From NCBI GenBank assembly GCA_023391625.1, contig JAEWAN010000006.1, positions 496,001 to 560,000 of the forward strand: a stretch of DNA of 64,000 bases, read 5' to 3'. A program made the position numbers and the translations under genes. Below are positions 26,331 to 34,240 of the stretch, in pieces. Source of the stretch: Bacteroidota bacterium. GTDB taxonomy: Bacteria > Bacteroidota > Bacteroidia > Bacteroidales > Paludibacteraceae. The notes beneath the pieces are model-generated. The model was not told where the DNA came from and ran no database searches. It was given only the letters and a program-made list of their open reading frames with translations. Each line of letters begins with the position of its first letter. Position 1 is the stretch's first letter.

Positions 26331-28331
26331 ATGCGTGTTAAATCATTCTCGGTAATATTGTTTTTAGTCGTTGTGGTGCTCCTGCAAGGTTGTGGAGTGA
26401 ATAAACGAATAAAAAAAGCAGATAAACACTTTGATATAGGTGAATATTATGTAGCGGGTGATTTATATAAAAAGTCTTATGGAAAGATTCCCCCGAAAAA
26501 TAAATCTTTGCGGGCTTACGTGGCATTTCGTCAGGCAGAATCTTATCGTCTGATAAACCACAGCCGGGCTACCAATATATATGCAAGTGCTATCCGGAAT
26601 CATTATCCGGATAGCATTGTGTATTTTAATTACGCACAAACTCTCCAGAAAGAAGGTAAATATGAAGAAGCGGCAGAGAATTATGCTATTTACCTGGAAT
26701 ATGACCCAACTGATGTCGCAGCCCGGAATGGCTTGTCTGCTTCGGAAAAAGCAGATGAATGGATAAAAAATCCTACCCGTTTCAAAATAAAAAAGGCCAA
26801 TGAATTTAATGCCCGTCGGGCTTCTTCGTTTTCTCCGGCTTTTGTCGGAAATGCAGGAGATGCAATGGTCTTTACCTCTTCCCGTATCGTGGACAGAAAG
26901 AAAAAACTCAAAAGAAATTCGATTACCGGAATGCAGAATAATAAAATATATTCTGTGCGGAAAAATGCGGCCGGAAAGTGGGAGAGTCCGGAGTTGCTGG
27001 AAGGGGAAATAAATAATGAGAGCTTTGATAATGGAGTAAGTTCTTTTACTACAGACGGACGTACCATGTATTTTACCCGTGCCCGGAAAGGAGATAATGA
27101 TCTTGGGGCGGAAATCATGGTTTCAAGTCGTACCGGAGGAGAGTGGAGTGACCCGAAGCCCCTGAAAGTGTTTGAAGACAGTACAATAACCGTGGCTCAT
27201 CCTACTATTTCTCCGGATGGCACTACTTTGTATTTTGTTTCGGATGCTCCGAACGGTTACGGGGGGAAAGATATATGGAAAGCTACCTTAGAAGGTGGAG
27301 ATGCCAAATACATTGAAAATCTTGGCCCTGAAATCAATACCTCCGGAAATGAAATGTTTCCCATGATGAGGAATGACGGTATATTGTTTTTCTCTTCCGA
27401 CGGACACGTGGGTCTTGGAGGATTGGATATTTATAAAGCCACTCCTTCCAAGGATGAAGAAGATGAGGACGAGGTTCATTGGTTTGTTGAGAACATGGGG
27501 GTACCGCTGAATTCTTCTGCGGATGACTTTGGTATAACTTTTTCTGATGTCAAGAACGGATTTTTTTCTTCCAATAGGGATGAGCGGCTGGGTTATGATA
27601 TGTTATGGAAGTTTGAACTTCCGGAATTGGAATATGTTGTTGAGGGCAGGGTGTCTGACGACAGGCAGGAGGTTGTATCGGAGGCTATGGTTCGTTTAGT
27701 GGGTAATGATGGAACAAATGCCCGATTGCAGACCAAGAAAGATGGAACGTACCGGATAAAATTAAATAAAGATGTGGATTATGTGATGATGGCTTCTGCA
27801 CGTGGTTACCTGAACCAGAGCAACAAGCTGGAGACGCATGACCTTAAAGACAGTAAAACGTTTAATGTAAACTTTCAGCTTTCTCCTATCTTTAAGCCGG
27901 TGCAGTTGGAAAATATTTTTTATGAGTTTGCCAAGTGGAATTTGACTCCGGAATCGGAAAAAGGATTGCAGGTGCTGCTTAAGCTGTTGAGTGATAATCC
28001 GAACATCACAATTGAAATAGGTGCACATACGGACTATGTGGGTAATGATGAAAGTAACAGGATACTTTCGGAAAGACGTGCGCAGTCTGTTGTTAATTAT
28101 CTGATCAAGGCCGGTGTCGCTCGCGACCGTCTGACAGCGGTGGGGTACGGTGAAGAAAAACCGTTTGTGGTAGATGCTTATACGGCCAGGAAATATCCTT
28201 TCCTGACAGAGGGTGATGTCCTGACGGAAAGTTTTATTTTGGAACTTACACCGGAAGAGCAGGCGCAGGCTAATCAGATAAACCGTCGCACGGAGTTTAA
28301 GGTGTTGAAAACGACTTATAATTTGTTTTAA
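26331..28331 (+). CDS. porE: PorE-like OmpA family lipoprotein (probable type IX secretion component)
   Basis: A 666-aa outer-membrane lipoprotein. Lipobox LLQGC with lipidated Cys21. Domain order: TPR-like helices (about 30-145, AEQYYVAGDLYKKS-type repeats beginning IKKADKHFDIGEYYVAGDLY), then a PD40/WD40 beta-propeller (about 150-430) with repeated TISPDGTTLYFVSD-like blades. A carboxypeptidase-regulatory-like beta domain follows (about 433-515, VEGRVSDDRQEVVSEAMVRL). The C-terminus is an OmpA peptidoglycan-binding domain (about 530-650, IEIGAHTDYVGNDESN and SERRAQSVVNYL). This order is that of PorE, which links the type IX machinery to peptidoglycan. Other PD40-OmpA proteins exist in the phylum, so the gene name is provisional. 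Confidence 0.7.
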   Translation: MRVKSFSVILFLVVVVLLQGCGVNKRIKKADKHFDIGEYYVAGDLYKKSYGKIPPKNKSLRAYVAFRQAESYRLINHSRATNIYASAIRNHYPDSIVYFNYAQTLQKEGKYEEAAENYAIYLEYDPTDVAARNGLSASEKADEWIKNPTRFKIKKANEFNARRASSFSPAFVGNAGDAMVFTSSRIVDRKKKLKRNSITGMQNNKIYSVRKNAAGKWESPELLEGEINNESFDNGVSSFTTDGRTMYFTRARKGDNDLGAEIMVSSRTGGEWSDPKPLKVFEDSTITVAHPTISPDGTTLYFVSDAPNGYGGKDIWKATLEGGDAKYIENLGPEINTSGNEMFPMMRNDGILFFSSDGHVGLGGLDIYKATPSKDEEDEDEVHWFVENMGVPLNSSADDFGITFSDVKNGFFSSNRDERLGYDMLWKFELPELEYVVEGRVSDDRQEVVSEAMVRLVGNDGTNARLQTKKDGTYRIKLNKDVDYVMMASARGYLNQSNKLETHDLKDSKTFNVNFQLSPIFKPVQLENIFYEFAKWNLTPESEKGLQVLLKLLSDNPNITIEIGAHTDYVGNDESNRILSERRAQSVVNYLIKAGVARDRLTAVGYGEEKPFVVDAYTARKYPFLTEGDVLTESFILELTPEEQAQANQINRRTEFKVLKTTYNLF

Positions 28332-28417
28332 ATTTATTTTAGTGATATGATGTGGAAGAATAATGCATTATCTTCGCATCATAATAATATGAAATTCCCA
28401 TTCTTAAGATAGTTGAT

Positions 28418-29212
28418 ATGAAGCAATATTTGGATTTACTTAACCGTGTTTTAACGGAAGGTATTCATAAGGAAGACCGTACGGGTACCGGTACAATCAG
28501 TGTGTTTGGACATCAAATGCGTTTTAATCTGGAAGAAGGTTTCCCTGTTCTGACAACTAAAAAATTGCATCTGAAATCTATCATCTATGAGTTGTTATGG
28601 TTTCTGAATGGCGATACGAATGTAAAATATTTACAGGATAATGGTGTTCGTATTTGGAACGAATGGGCCGATGAGAATGGAGATCTTGGTCCTGTGTATG
28701 GAGCGCAGTGGCGTTCATGGCCGGATTATAACGGCGGGCACATTGATCAGATAGCTGAAGTTGTTGATATGATAAAGAATAATCCGGATTCACGCCGTAT
28801 TATTGTAAGCGCCTGGAATGTGGCGGATATACCTAATATGAAATTGCCTCCTTGCCATGCTTTCTTTCAGTTTTATGTAGCCAACGGAAAATTGAGTTTG
28901 CAATTATATCAGCGTAGTGCCGATATTTTTCTTGGAGTTCCTTTTAACATTGCTTCTTATGCACTTTTATTAAAAATGATGGCTCAGGTTACCGGACTGG
29001 AAGCCGGTGATTTTGTGCATACGTTGGGAGATGCCCATATTTATACAAATCATTTGGAACAAGTGAACCTGCAACTTACCCGGGAGCCTCGGAAACTGCC
29101 TACTATGAAGATAAATCCGGATGTAAAGGATATTTTTTCTTTTCAATATTCTGATTTTGAGTTGGTAGATTATGATCCGCATCCTCATATTAAAGGTGTT
29201 GTTGCCGTATGA
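28418..29212 (+). CDS. thyA: Thymidylate synthase
   Basis: Methylates dUMP to dTMP using methylene-tetrahydrofolate. The 264-aa length is that of the E. coli-type enzyme. Conserved: RTGTGTISVFGHQMRF, catalytic Cys in LPPCHAFFQFYV, the DSRRII segment, LYQRSADIFLGVPFNIASYA and HIYTNHLEQ. It works with folA and dCMP deaminase, which are elsewhere in the window. A strong hairpin ends the transcript. A near-consensus TATCTTCG box at 28369-28376 may drive it. Confidence 0.97.
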   Translation: MKQYLDLLNRVLTEGIHKEDRTGTGTISVFGHQMRFNLEEGFPVLTTKKLHLKSIIYELLWFLNGDTNVKYLQDNGVRIWNEWADENGDLGPVYGAQWRSWPDYNGGHIDQIAEVVDMIKNNPDSRRIIVSAWNVADIPNMKLPPCHAFFQFYVANGKLSLQLYQRSADIFLGVPFNIASYALLLKMMAQVTGLEAGDFVHTLGDAHIYTNHLEQVNLQLTREPRKLPTMKINPDVKDIFSFQYSDFELVDYDPHPHIKGVVAV

Positions 29213-29237
29213 TATAAAAAGATAGTAAGGTATTTTG

Positions 29238-29284
29238 AAACGACTTTGTCCGGAAATAATCATTTCCGGACAAAGTCGTTTTAT
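29238..29284 (+). terminator. thyA intrinsic terminator
   Basis: Twenty-base perfect stem (29238-29257 with 29262-29281, core CGACTTTGTCCGG) and a four-base loop, followed by a short T-rich stretch; 25 bases after the thyA stop. Confidence 0.8.
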
Positions 29285-29431
29285 AGCGTATCTCTTTGGA
29301 ACGGAAATCCTTTGTAAAGGGAGGTATGGTTTTAATATTTTAATGATTCTGTTTACTAATATATTGATTGATTACAGATTATTTAATGATACTTATTGTA
29401 TTTGAAAAAATATAATTAATTATGATAATCC

Positions 29432-29462
29432 TTTGTCAATTAGTCATAAAGTTGTAACTTTG
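29432..29462 (+). promoter_or_regulatory. gapA promoter (consensus -33/-7)
   Basis: TTTG at 29432-29435 and TAACTTTG at 29455-29462 with a 19-base spacer, a full match to the Bacteroidota consensus. Its position rules out the longer reading frame that would start at a TTG inside the -33 element. Confidence 0.85.
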
Positions 29463-29501
29463 CGACGATTTTTAAAACACAATTTTAAAACAATAAATAA
29501 A

Positions 29502-30503
29502 ATGATTAAAGTAGGTATTAATGGCTTTGGCCGTATCGGACGTTTGGTTTTCCGTGCAGCTCAAGAAAGAAACGACATTCAAGTTGTTGCAGTAAATGAC
29601 CCGTTCTTGGATCTTGACTATTTGATTTACATGTTGAAATATGATACAGTTCACGGTAAATTCAATGGTACAGCTGAAAACAAAGATGGTAAACTTTTCG
29701 TAAACGGAAAAGAAGTTGCTTTCTTCTCTTCTATGAATCCTGAAGAAATCGCTTGGGGATCTGTAGGTGCTGACTATGTAGTTGAATCTACTGGTGTTTT
29801 CACTACTACTGAAAAAGCTTCTGCTCACTTGAAAGGTGGCGCTAAGAAAGTAGTTATCTCTGCTCCTTCTGCTGATGCTCCTATGTTTGTTTGTGGAGTA
29901 AACTTGGATAAATATACTAAAGACATGAACGTTGTATCTAACGCTTCTTGTACTACTAACTGCTTGGCTCCGTTGGCAAAAGTTATCAACGATAAATTCG
30001 GTATCGTAGAAGGTTTGATGACTACTGTTCACGCTGCTACTAACACTCAGAAAACTGTTGATGCTCCATCTAAAAAAGACTGGAGAGGTGGTCGTTCTAT
30101 CTTGAACAACATCATCCCTTCTTCTACAGGTGCTGCTAAAGCTGTAGGTAAAGTTATCCCTTCATTGAATGGTAAATTAACTGGTATGGCTTTCCGCGTT
30201 CCTACTGCTGACGTTTCTGTTGTAGACTTGACAGTTCGTTTGGAAAAAGCTGCTACTTATGACGAAATCAAAGCTGCTGTAAAAGCTGCTTCTGAAAACG
30301 AAATGAAAGGTATCCTTGGTTATACTGAAGATTCAGTTGTTTCAACTGATTTCATTTCTGATTCTCGCACTTCTATCTTCGATGCTGGTGCAGGTATCGC
30401 TTTGAACGGTAACTTCGTTAAATTAGTTAGCTGGTATGACAACGAATGGGGTTATTCAAACAAAGTGTTGGATTTGATCGCACACATGGATACTGTAAAA
30501 TAA
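29502..30503 (+). CDS. gapA: Glyceraldehyde-3-phosphate dehydrogenase
   Basis: Glycolytic/gluconeogenic NAD enzyme. Start is the ATG at 29502, giving 333 aa beginning MIKVGINGFGRIGRLVFRAA. The upstream in-frame TTG lies in the promoter. Catalytic Cys is in SNASCTTNCLAP, with the partner His in TTVHAATNTQ. The AAKAVGKVIPSLNGKLTGMA and SWYDNEWGYS blocks are typical. Codon use is extreme (GCT, TCT, GGT, AAA, GTA), unlike most neighbours, as expected for a very abundant protein. Monocistronic with its own terminator. Confidence 0.98.
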   Translation: MIKVGINGFGRIGRLVFRAAQERNDIQVVAVNDPFLDLDYLIYMLKYDTVHGKFNGTAENKDGKLFVNGKEVAFFSSMNPEEIAWGSVGADYVVESTGVFTTTEKASAHLKGGAKKVVISAPSADAPMFVCGVNLDKYTKDMNVVSNASCTTNCLAPLAKVINDKFGIVEGLMTTVHAATNTQKTVDAPSKKDWRGGRSILNNIIPSSTGAAKAVGKVIPSLNGKLTGMAFRVPTADVSVVDLTVRLEKAATYDEIKAAVKAASENEMKGILGYTEDSVVSTDFISDSRTSIFDAGAGIALNGNFVKLVSWYDNEWGYSNKVLDLIAHMDTVK

Positions 30504-30525
30504 TAATCATTCGATTAATATATAA

Positions 30526-30556
30526 AGAGCTGCCTGAATTTTCAGGCAGCTCTTTT
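30526..30556 (+). terminator. gapA intrinsic terminator
   Basis: Twelve-base stem AGAGCTGCCTGA/TCAGGCAGCTCT with a four-base loop, followed by TTT and a T-rich tail, 22 bases after the stop. Confidence 0.88.
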
Positions 30557-30687
30557 GTTTTGTGAATACCGGTTTATTCGTATTCAGAAGAAACTGTTTC
30601 GAGGTGTTTTTATAATGTATGGAAACAGCCCTTATTTCATATTCTTAGAAGTGTGGGTGATTCTTATTAGGTATTTAAAATATGCAA

Positions 30688-30720
30688 AGAGGGCTGTCCG
30701 TTTTTCTCGGACAGCCCTCT
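30688..30720. terminator. Terminator-like hairpin beyond ddh
   Basis: Thirteen-base stem AGAGGGCTGTCCG/CGGACAGCCCTCT, 18 bases past the ddh stop. No strong U-tract on either side, so it may act as a transcript-stabilising or Rho-independent end for ddh. Confidence 0.6.
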
Positions 30721-30738
30721 CTATGTCTTTTTATGCTT

Positions 30739-31641
30739 TTACACCAGTCTGCGGATTAAATCTTCTTTTTCTCCGTAGAGCATGTTTATAATAGGAACTT
30801 CTATCATTGTATAGGCTCCCGGCTGTGTTTTCATTGTGGCGCGGGCGCAAGCTACTAAGATCTGAGCCGTCAGTGCCGGATTGTTGATTTTCATATTGAA
30901 TTCAAACAATTGGTTCTGAGTTGTACCGGAAACACCTTTACGTACCAGATTAACACCATGCCCCATGTCTTGCAGGTTGTCTACATTGTCCACTTGTATA
31001 ACGTGAGTTTCGTCGTGACGGAAGTAGGCATCTGTTTTAATGTTCTGGGCTACTTCTTCAAAATTGTAACCGTCTTCCAGTTCAATGTAAACCATACGGC
31101 GGTGAATGCTGGTTCCCAATGGAATAGTCATTGATAATGCCTTGCGTACACCTTTGATTGCTTTTACGGCAACGGTGTGTCCCATACTCATACCCGGTCC
31201 GAAATTAGTGTAGGTTACGCCTTTAGGTGCAATTGCTTCTAATAACGCTCTTACCACAGAGTCGCTTCCCGGATCCCATCCGGCAGAGATGATTGATACG
31301 GCATTCTTTTCTTTTGCTATCGGTTCCAGGCTTTGGCGTAAGTCCCAGATACCAGTATGGATGTCGTAACTGTCAACGGTATTTATACCCATGTTTAAGC
31401 ATTCTTTTGCAAATTCGGGTACGCTACGGGTTGGAGTACATAATATTGCTACATTAATGTCTTCCAATGCCTTAATATTGTCCACTATTTTAATGCCGGC
31501 TAATTCCTGGGGAGTGTTGCTTACTGATGAAGAACGGCGAACAATACCAACCAGTTCAAAGTCTGGAGCTGCCTGGATAGCTTCCAGTACAGATTTTCCG
31601 ATATTGCCATATCCAACAATGGCTGCGCGAATTTTTTTCAT
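30739..31641 (-). CDS. ddh: meso-Diaminopimelate D-dehydrogenase
   Basis: NADPH enzyme that makes meso-DAP directly from tetrahydrodipicolinate, bypassing the succinylase or acetylase steps. The 300-aa length is slightly under the Corynebacterium enzyme. Landmarks are the Rossmann turn AAIVGYGNIGKSVLEA, VAILCTPTRSVPEF, SAGWDPGSDSVVRAL and GPGMSMGHTVAVKAIKGV, with HDETHVIQVDN and GTTQNQLFEFNMKINNPALT in the substrate/dimer region. A -7 box TATCTTTG is at 31676-31683. dapB, which supplies its substrate, is 9 kb away. Confidence 0.94.
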   Translation of the reverse strand: MKKIRAAIVGYGNIGKSVLEAIQAAPDFELVGIVRRSSSVSNTPQELAGIKIVDNIKALEDINVAILCTPTRSVPEFAKECLNMGINTVDSYDIHTGIWDLRQSLEPIAKEKNAVSIISAGWDPGSDSVVRALLEAIAPKGVTYTNFGPGMSMGHTVAVKAIKGVRKALSMTIPLGTSIHRRMVYIELEDGYNFEEVAQNIKTDAYFRHDETHVIQVDNVDNLQDMGHGVNLVRKGVSGTTQNQLFEFNMKINNPALTAQILVACARATMKTQPGAYTMIEVPIINMLYGEKEDLIRRLV

Positions 31642-31990
31642 ATGTTTTTATTTTATTTTTATTTGTTTCTGCTTACAAAGATACTTTAAAACCTTATAGC
31701 AATAAAAAGATGCGCTATTGAATCTTTTTTCTCATACAAGCATCTTTTAATTTGTTTTTATATTTATTATTTATGTTTTAATTTGGTGTTTATTATATGT
31801 AAATTATTTTGATTTGTTATTTGTTGATAATCTCTGTTCCGTATTGATATATATGTTTCTTTTATTGTTGTTTCTATACTTGAAAGAGATTTCTATCGCT
31901 ATCTTTCTTCAGACGGTAAAAAGCATAAGTTTCTAATTACTATTTTTGACCTTGTATGAGGTCGAAGTGTTGTGAATTTATTTGTTCCGG
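31642..31990. other. 349-base AT-rich spacer
   Basis: Contains the probable ddh -7 box (31676-31683, minus). The rest, up to the end of aguB, is very T-rich with no reading frame, hairpin or RNA gene that I can support. Confidence 0.5.
31676..31683 (-). promoter_or_regulatory. Probable ddh -7 box
   Basis: Minus strand TATCTTTG, 35 bases before the ddh ATG; a TTG 16 bases further upstream may be a weak -33. Confidence 0.5.
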
Positions 31991-32866
31991 TTATTCTCTC
32001 CAGCGTTTGGTAAGATCCTCAAAAGCATCTATTCTTCTGTCACGGAAAAATGGCCACATACGGCGGACTGTCTCTGTGCGTGTCAGGTTAATGTCGGCAA
32101 TCAGGTTTTCTTCTTTATCGTTGGAGGCCTGAGCGAGTATTTCGCCCTGAGGACCTGCTATAAAGCTATTTCCCCAGAATTGTATTCCGTTTGTAACGCC
32201 AGACCAGTCAGACTCGTGTCCTACACGGTTACAACTTATGAGATGTAGTCCGTTTGCTACAGCGTGAGCCCGTTGTGAAATGATCCATGCATTTAGTTGG
32301 CGTTCTTTTTCATCGTCTGGATCGGTGCTTTCCCAACCTATGGCTGTAGGATAAATAAGAATTTCTGCTCCGGCAAGAGCCATTAAGCGGGCTGCTTCCG
32401 GATACCATTGATCCCAGCATACCAACACTCCTAATTTCCCTACGGATGTTTGTATAGGATTAAATCCCAGGTCACCGGGTGTAAAGTAAAATTTTTCATA
32501 ATATGCCGGGTCATCCGGAATATGCATTTTCCTGTATTTTCCGGCGATACTTCCATCTTTCTCTATTACAACAGCGGTGTTGTGATAGAGTCCGGCACTT
32601 CTCCTTTCAAACAAAGATAATACCAAAACAATTTGTAACTCTTTGGCTAATCTGCCGAACCGTTCAGTAGACGGGCCGGGAATCTGTTCCGCCTGATTGA
32701 AAATGTCGGGATCTTCTACCTGGCAGAAGTAAAGGCCGTTGTGTAATTCCTGAAGCACGATTAATTCTGCTCCTTGGGAGGCGCAGGAACGGATGTTTTT
32801 TTCTAATTTTTCGATATTTGAACTAATATCTGCTTTATTTGATTGTTGTATTAAGGCTACTTTCAT
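31991..32866 (-). CDS. aguB: N-carbamoylputrescine amidase
   Basis: Carbon-nitrogen hydrolase that converts N-carbamoylputrescine to putrescine, CO2 and ammonia. The 291-aa length is typical. The nitrilase triad is visible: Glu in IVLQELHNGLYFCQ, Lys in KYRKMHIPDDP, and Cys in GVLVCWDQWYPEAAR. The assignment over other nitrilases rests on close resemblance to plant/bacterial AguB and on the adjacent aguA (31 bases upstream). Together they make putrescine from agmatine. Confidence 0.95.
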   Translation of the reverse strand: MKVALIQQSNKADISSNIEKLEKNIRSCASQGAELIVLQELHNGLYFCQVEDPDIFNQAEQIPGPSTERFGRLAKELQIVLVLSLFERRSAGLYHNTAVVIEKDGSIAGKYRKMHIPDDPAYYEKFYFTPGDLGFNPIQTSVGKLGVLVCWDQWYPEAARLMALAGAEILIYPTAIGWESTDPDDEKERQLNAWIISQRAHAVANGLHLISCNRVGHESDWSGVTNGIQFWGNSFIAGPQGEILAQASNDKEENLIADINLTRTETVRRMWPFFRDRRIDAFEDLTKRWRE

Positions 32867-32897
32867 TCTAAATATTTTTAGATTAAATTCTATTTTT

Positions 32898-33911
32898 CTA
32901 AATATATTGCATTGTTACGCAGTGTAACGAACCATGCTGTTTTATTAGGGGAAGGCAGTTGATACCTACTATTTCCCGTGTGGGGAATGCTTTTTGTAGC
33001 TGTATTTTTGCTATTTCGTCCTTGGGGGAATTATAGAATGGCATTAATACGGCATTATTGATAATCAGGAAATTGGCATATGTTGCAGGCAGTCTTTCAT
33101 TGTCCTCAAATACAGGATCTGCCATTGGTAAGGCTATAAGCTGGTAAGGTTCTCCTGTGACTGTGGTGAAAGAGTGAAGCTCGTTTTCCATAGCTTTCAG
33201 TTCCTCATAATGTTCATCTTCCGGATCATTGCATTGAACGTAAGCAATGATTTTTTCGGAACAGAAACGAGCCAGCGTATCTACGTGGCTATCGGTATCG
33301 TCGCCTGCCAAATAACCATGATGAAGCCATAAAATACGGCTTAGCCCGAAAGTTTCTTTTAATATCTCTTCTATTTCTTCCTGCGATTTATTGTTTCGGT
33401 TGTCGGAAAGTAAACATTCAGCGGTTGTCAGCAAGGTACCTTGTCCATCAGACTCTATGCTGCCTCCTTCAAGAACAAAATTCAGTTTGTTTTTATAGCC
33501 TGTATTTTCTCCGAACACTCCTTTTTCATATAATTCCCTTGTCAGTAGGTTGTCTAAATTAGCTGCGAATTTCATACCCCAGCCATTGAACGTGAAGTCG
33601 TATATGACCGGTTTACCGTTTTCTATGACTGTAATTCCTCCATGATCACGCGCCCATGTGTCGTTACTGGGAAGTTCTATGAACCGGATTCTGGATTGAT
33701 TGATACTTGCAAGCTGCTCACGTATTTCTTTTTCGGAATGGCAGATGATAAGTAAATCTTCATACTGGGTGATTTGCCGGGCTATTTCAATAAAACAACC
33801 GTTAACTTCATCAAGCATATAATTCCAGTCTGTATCTGCATGTGGCCATGTAAGTTGGACAAAGCGTTGTTTTGCCCATTCAGGAGGCAGTATAATTGAA
33901 GCTTCTGACAT
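32898..33911 (-). CDS. aguA: Agmatine deiminase
   Basis: Hydrolyses agmatine to N-carbamoylputrescine and ammonia; peptidylarginine-deiminase fold. The 337-aa length fits. Landmarks are WPHADTDWNY, DTWARDHGGITV, NFVLEGGSIESDGQGTLLTT, HHGYLAGDDTDSHVD and the catalytic Cys near the C-terminus in GSLHCVTMQ. It leads the aguA-aguB pair. A TATTTTTG box (33932-33939) and an upstream dyad (33963-33985) lie before it. An arginine decarboxylase gene must be elsewhere. Confidence 0.95.
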   Translation of the reverse strand: MSEASIILPPEWAKQRFVQLTWPHADTDWNYMLDEVNGCFIEIARQITQYEDLLIICHSEKEIREQLASINQSRIRFIELPSNDTWARDHGGITVIENGKPVIYDFTFNGWGMKFAANLDNLLTRELYEKGVFGENTGYKNKLNFVLEGGSIESDGQGTLLTTAECLLSDNRNNKSQEEIEEILKETFGLSRILWLHHGYLAGDDTDSHVDTLARFCSEKIIAYVQCNDPEDEHYEELKAMENELHSFTTVTGEPYQLIALPMADPVFEDNERLPATYANFLIINNAVLMPFYNSPKDEIAKIQLQKAFPTREIVGINCLPLIKQHGSLHCVTMQYI

Positions 33912-33931
33912 TTTATAATAAATTTATGATG

Positions 33932-33939
33932 CAAAAATA
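33932..33939 (-). promoter_or_regulatory. Possible aguA -7 box
   Basis: Minus strand TATTTTTG, 20 bases before the aguA ATG. Confidence 0.45.
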
Positions 33940-34180
33940 CAAAAACTTATTTAATGTCATGGGTTACACATATCTATGTGGTAACTGCTCTTGTTGCATA
34001 AAATAATAATCTGATGGGGTCGGGTTTATAGCTGGGAATAATGAAGGTATGTGTTGGGTCTTTTTATATATTGATAACTAATGACCTAAGTATATTCTTT
34101 ATCTAATAAGGAATAGTTTAGGGAGGGTTTATAATTTATTGTCAATGAGAGGGATAAAAGGAGATTTTATAAATCCGGTT

Positions 34181-34224
34181 ATACGAAAAACGAGTGATAT
34201 TTTTATATCACTCGTTTTTCGTAT
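34181..34224. terminator. metG terminator hairpin
   Basis: Twenty-base perfect inverted repeat (34181-34200 and 34205-34224, core CGAAAAACGAGTGATAT) with loop TTTT, 16 bases past the metG stop. Confidence 0.75.
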
Positions 34225-34240
34225 TGTAACTTTTTGATTT

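Larger units (their letters stand above)
33912..34240. other. 329-base spacer with aguA promoter region and metG terminator
   Basis: From aguA outward: a -7 box (33932-33939, minus), an imperfect dyad GTTACACATA/TATGTGGTAAC (33963-33985), then featureless AT-rich DNA, then the 20-base hairpin at 34181-34224 next to metG. Confidence 0.5.

Noticed and set aside
29472..30032. 186-aa open frame opposite gapA
   Set aside because: It lies in antisense of a strongly codon-biased gene, is rich in Ser, Arg, Phe and Ile, and shows no signal, motif or start site; a by-product of gapA codon bias.
30555..30791. 78-aa frame between gapA and ddh
   Set aside because: It runs through two hairpins and into the 3' end of ddh; not a plausible gene.
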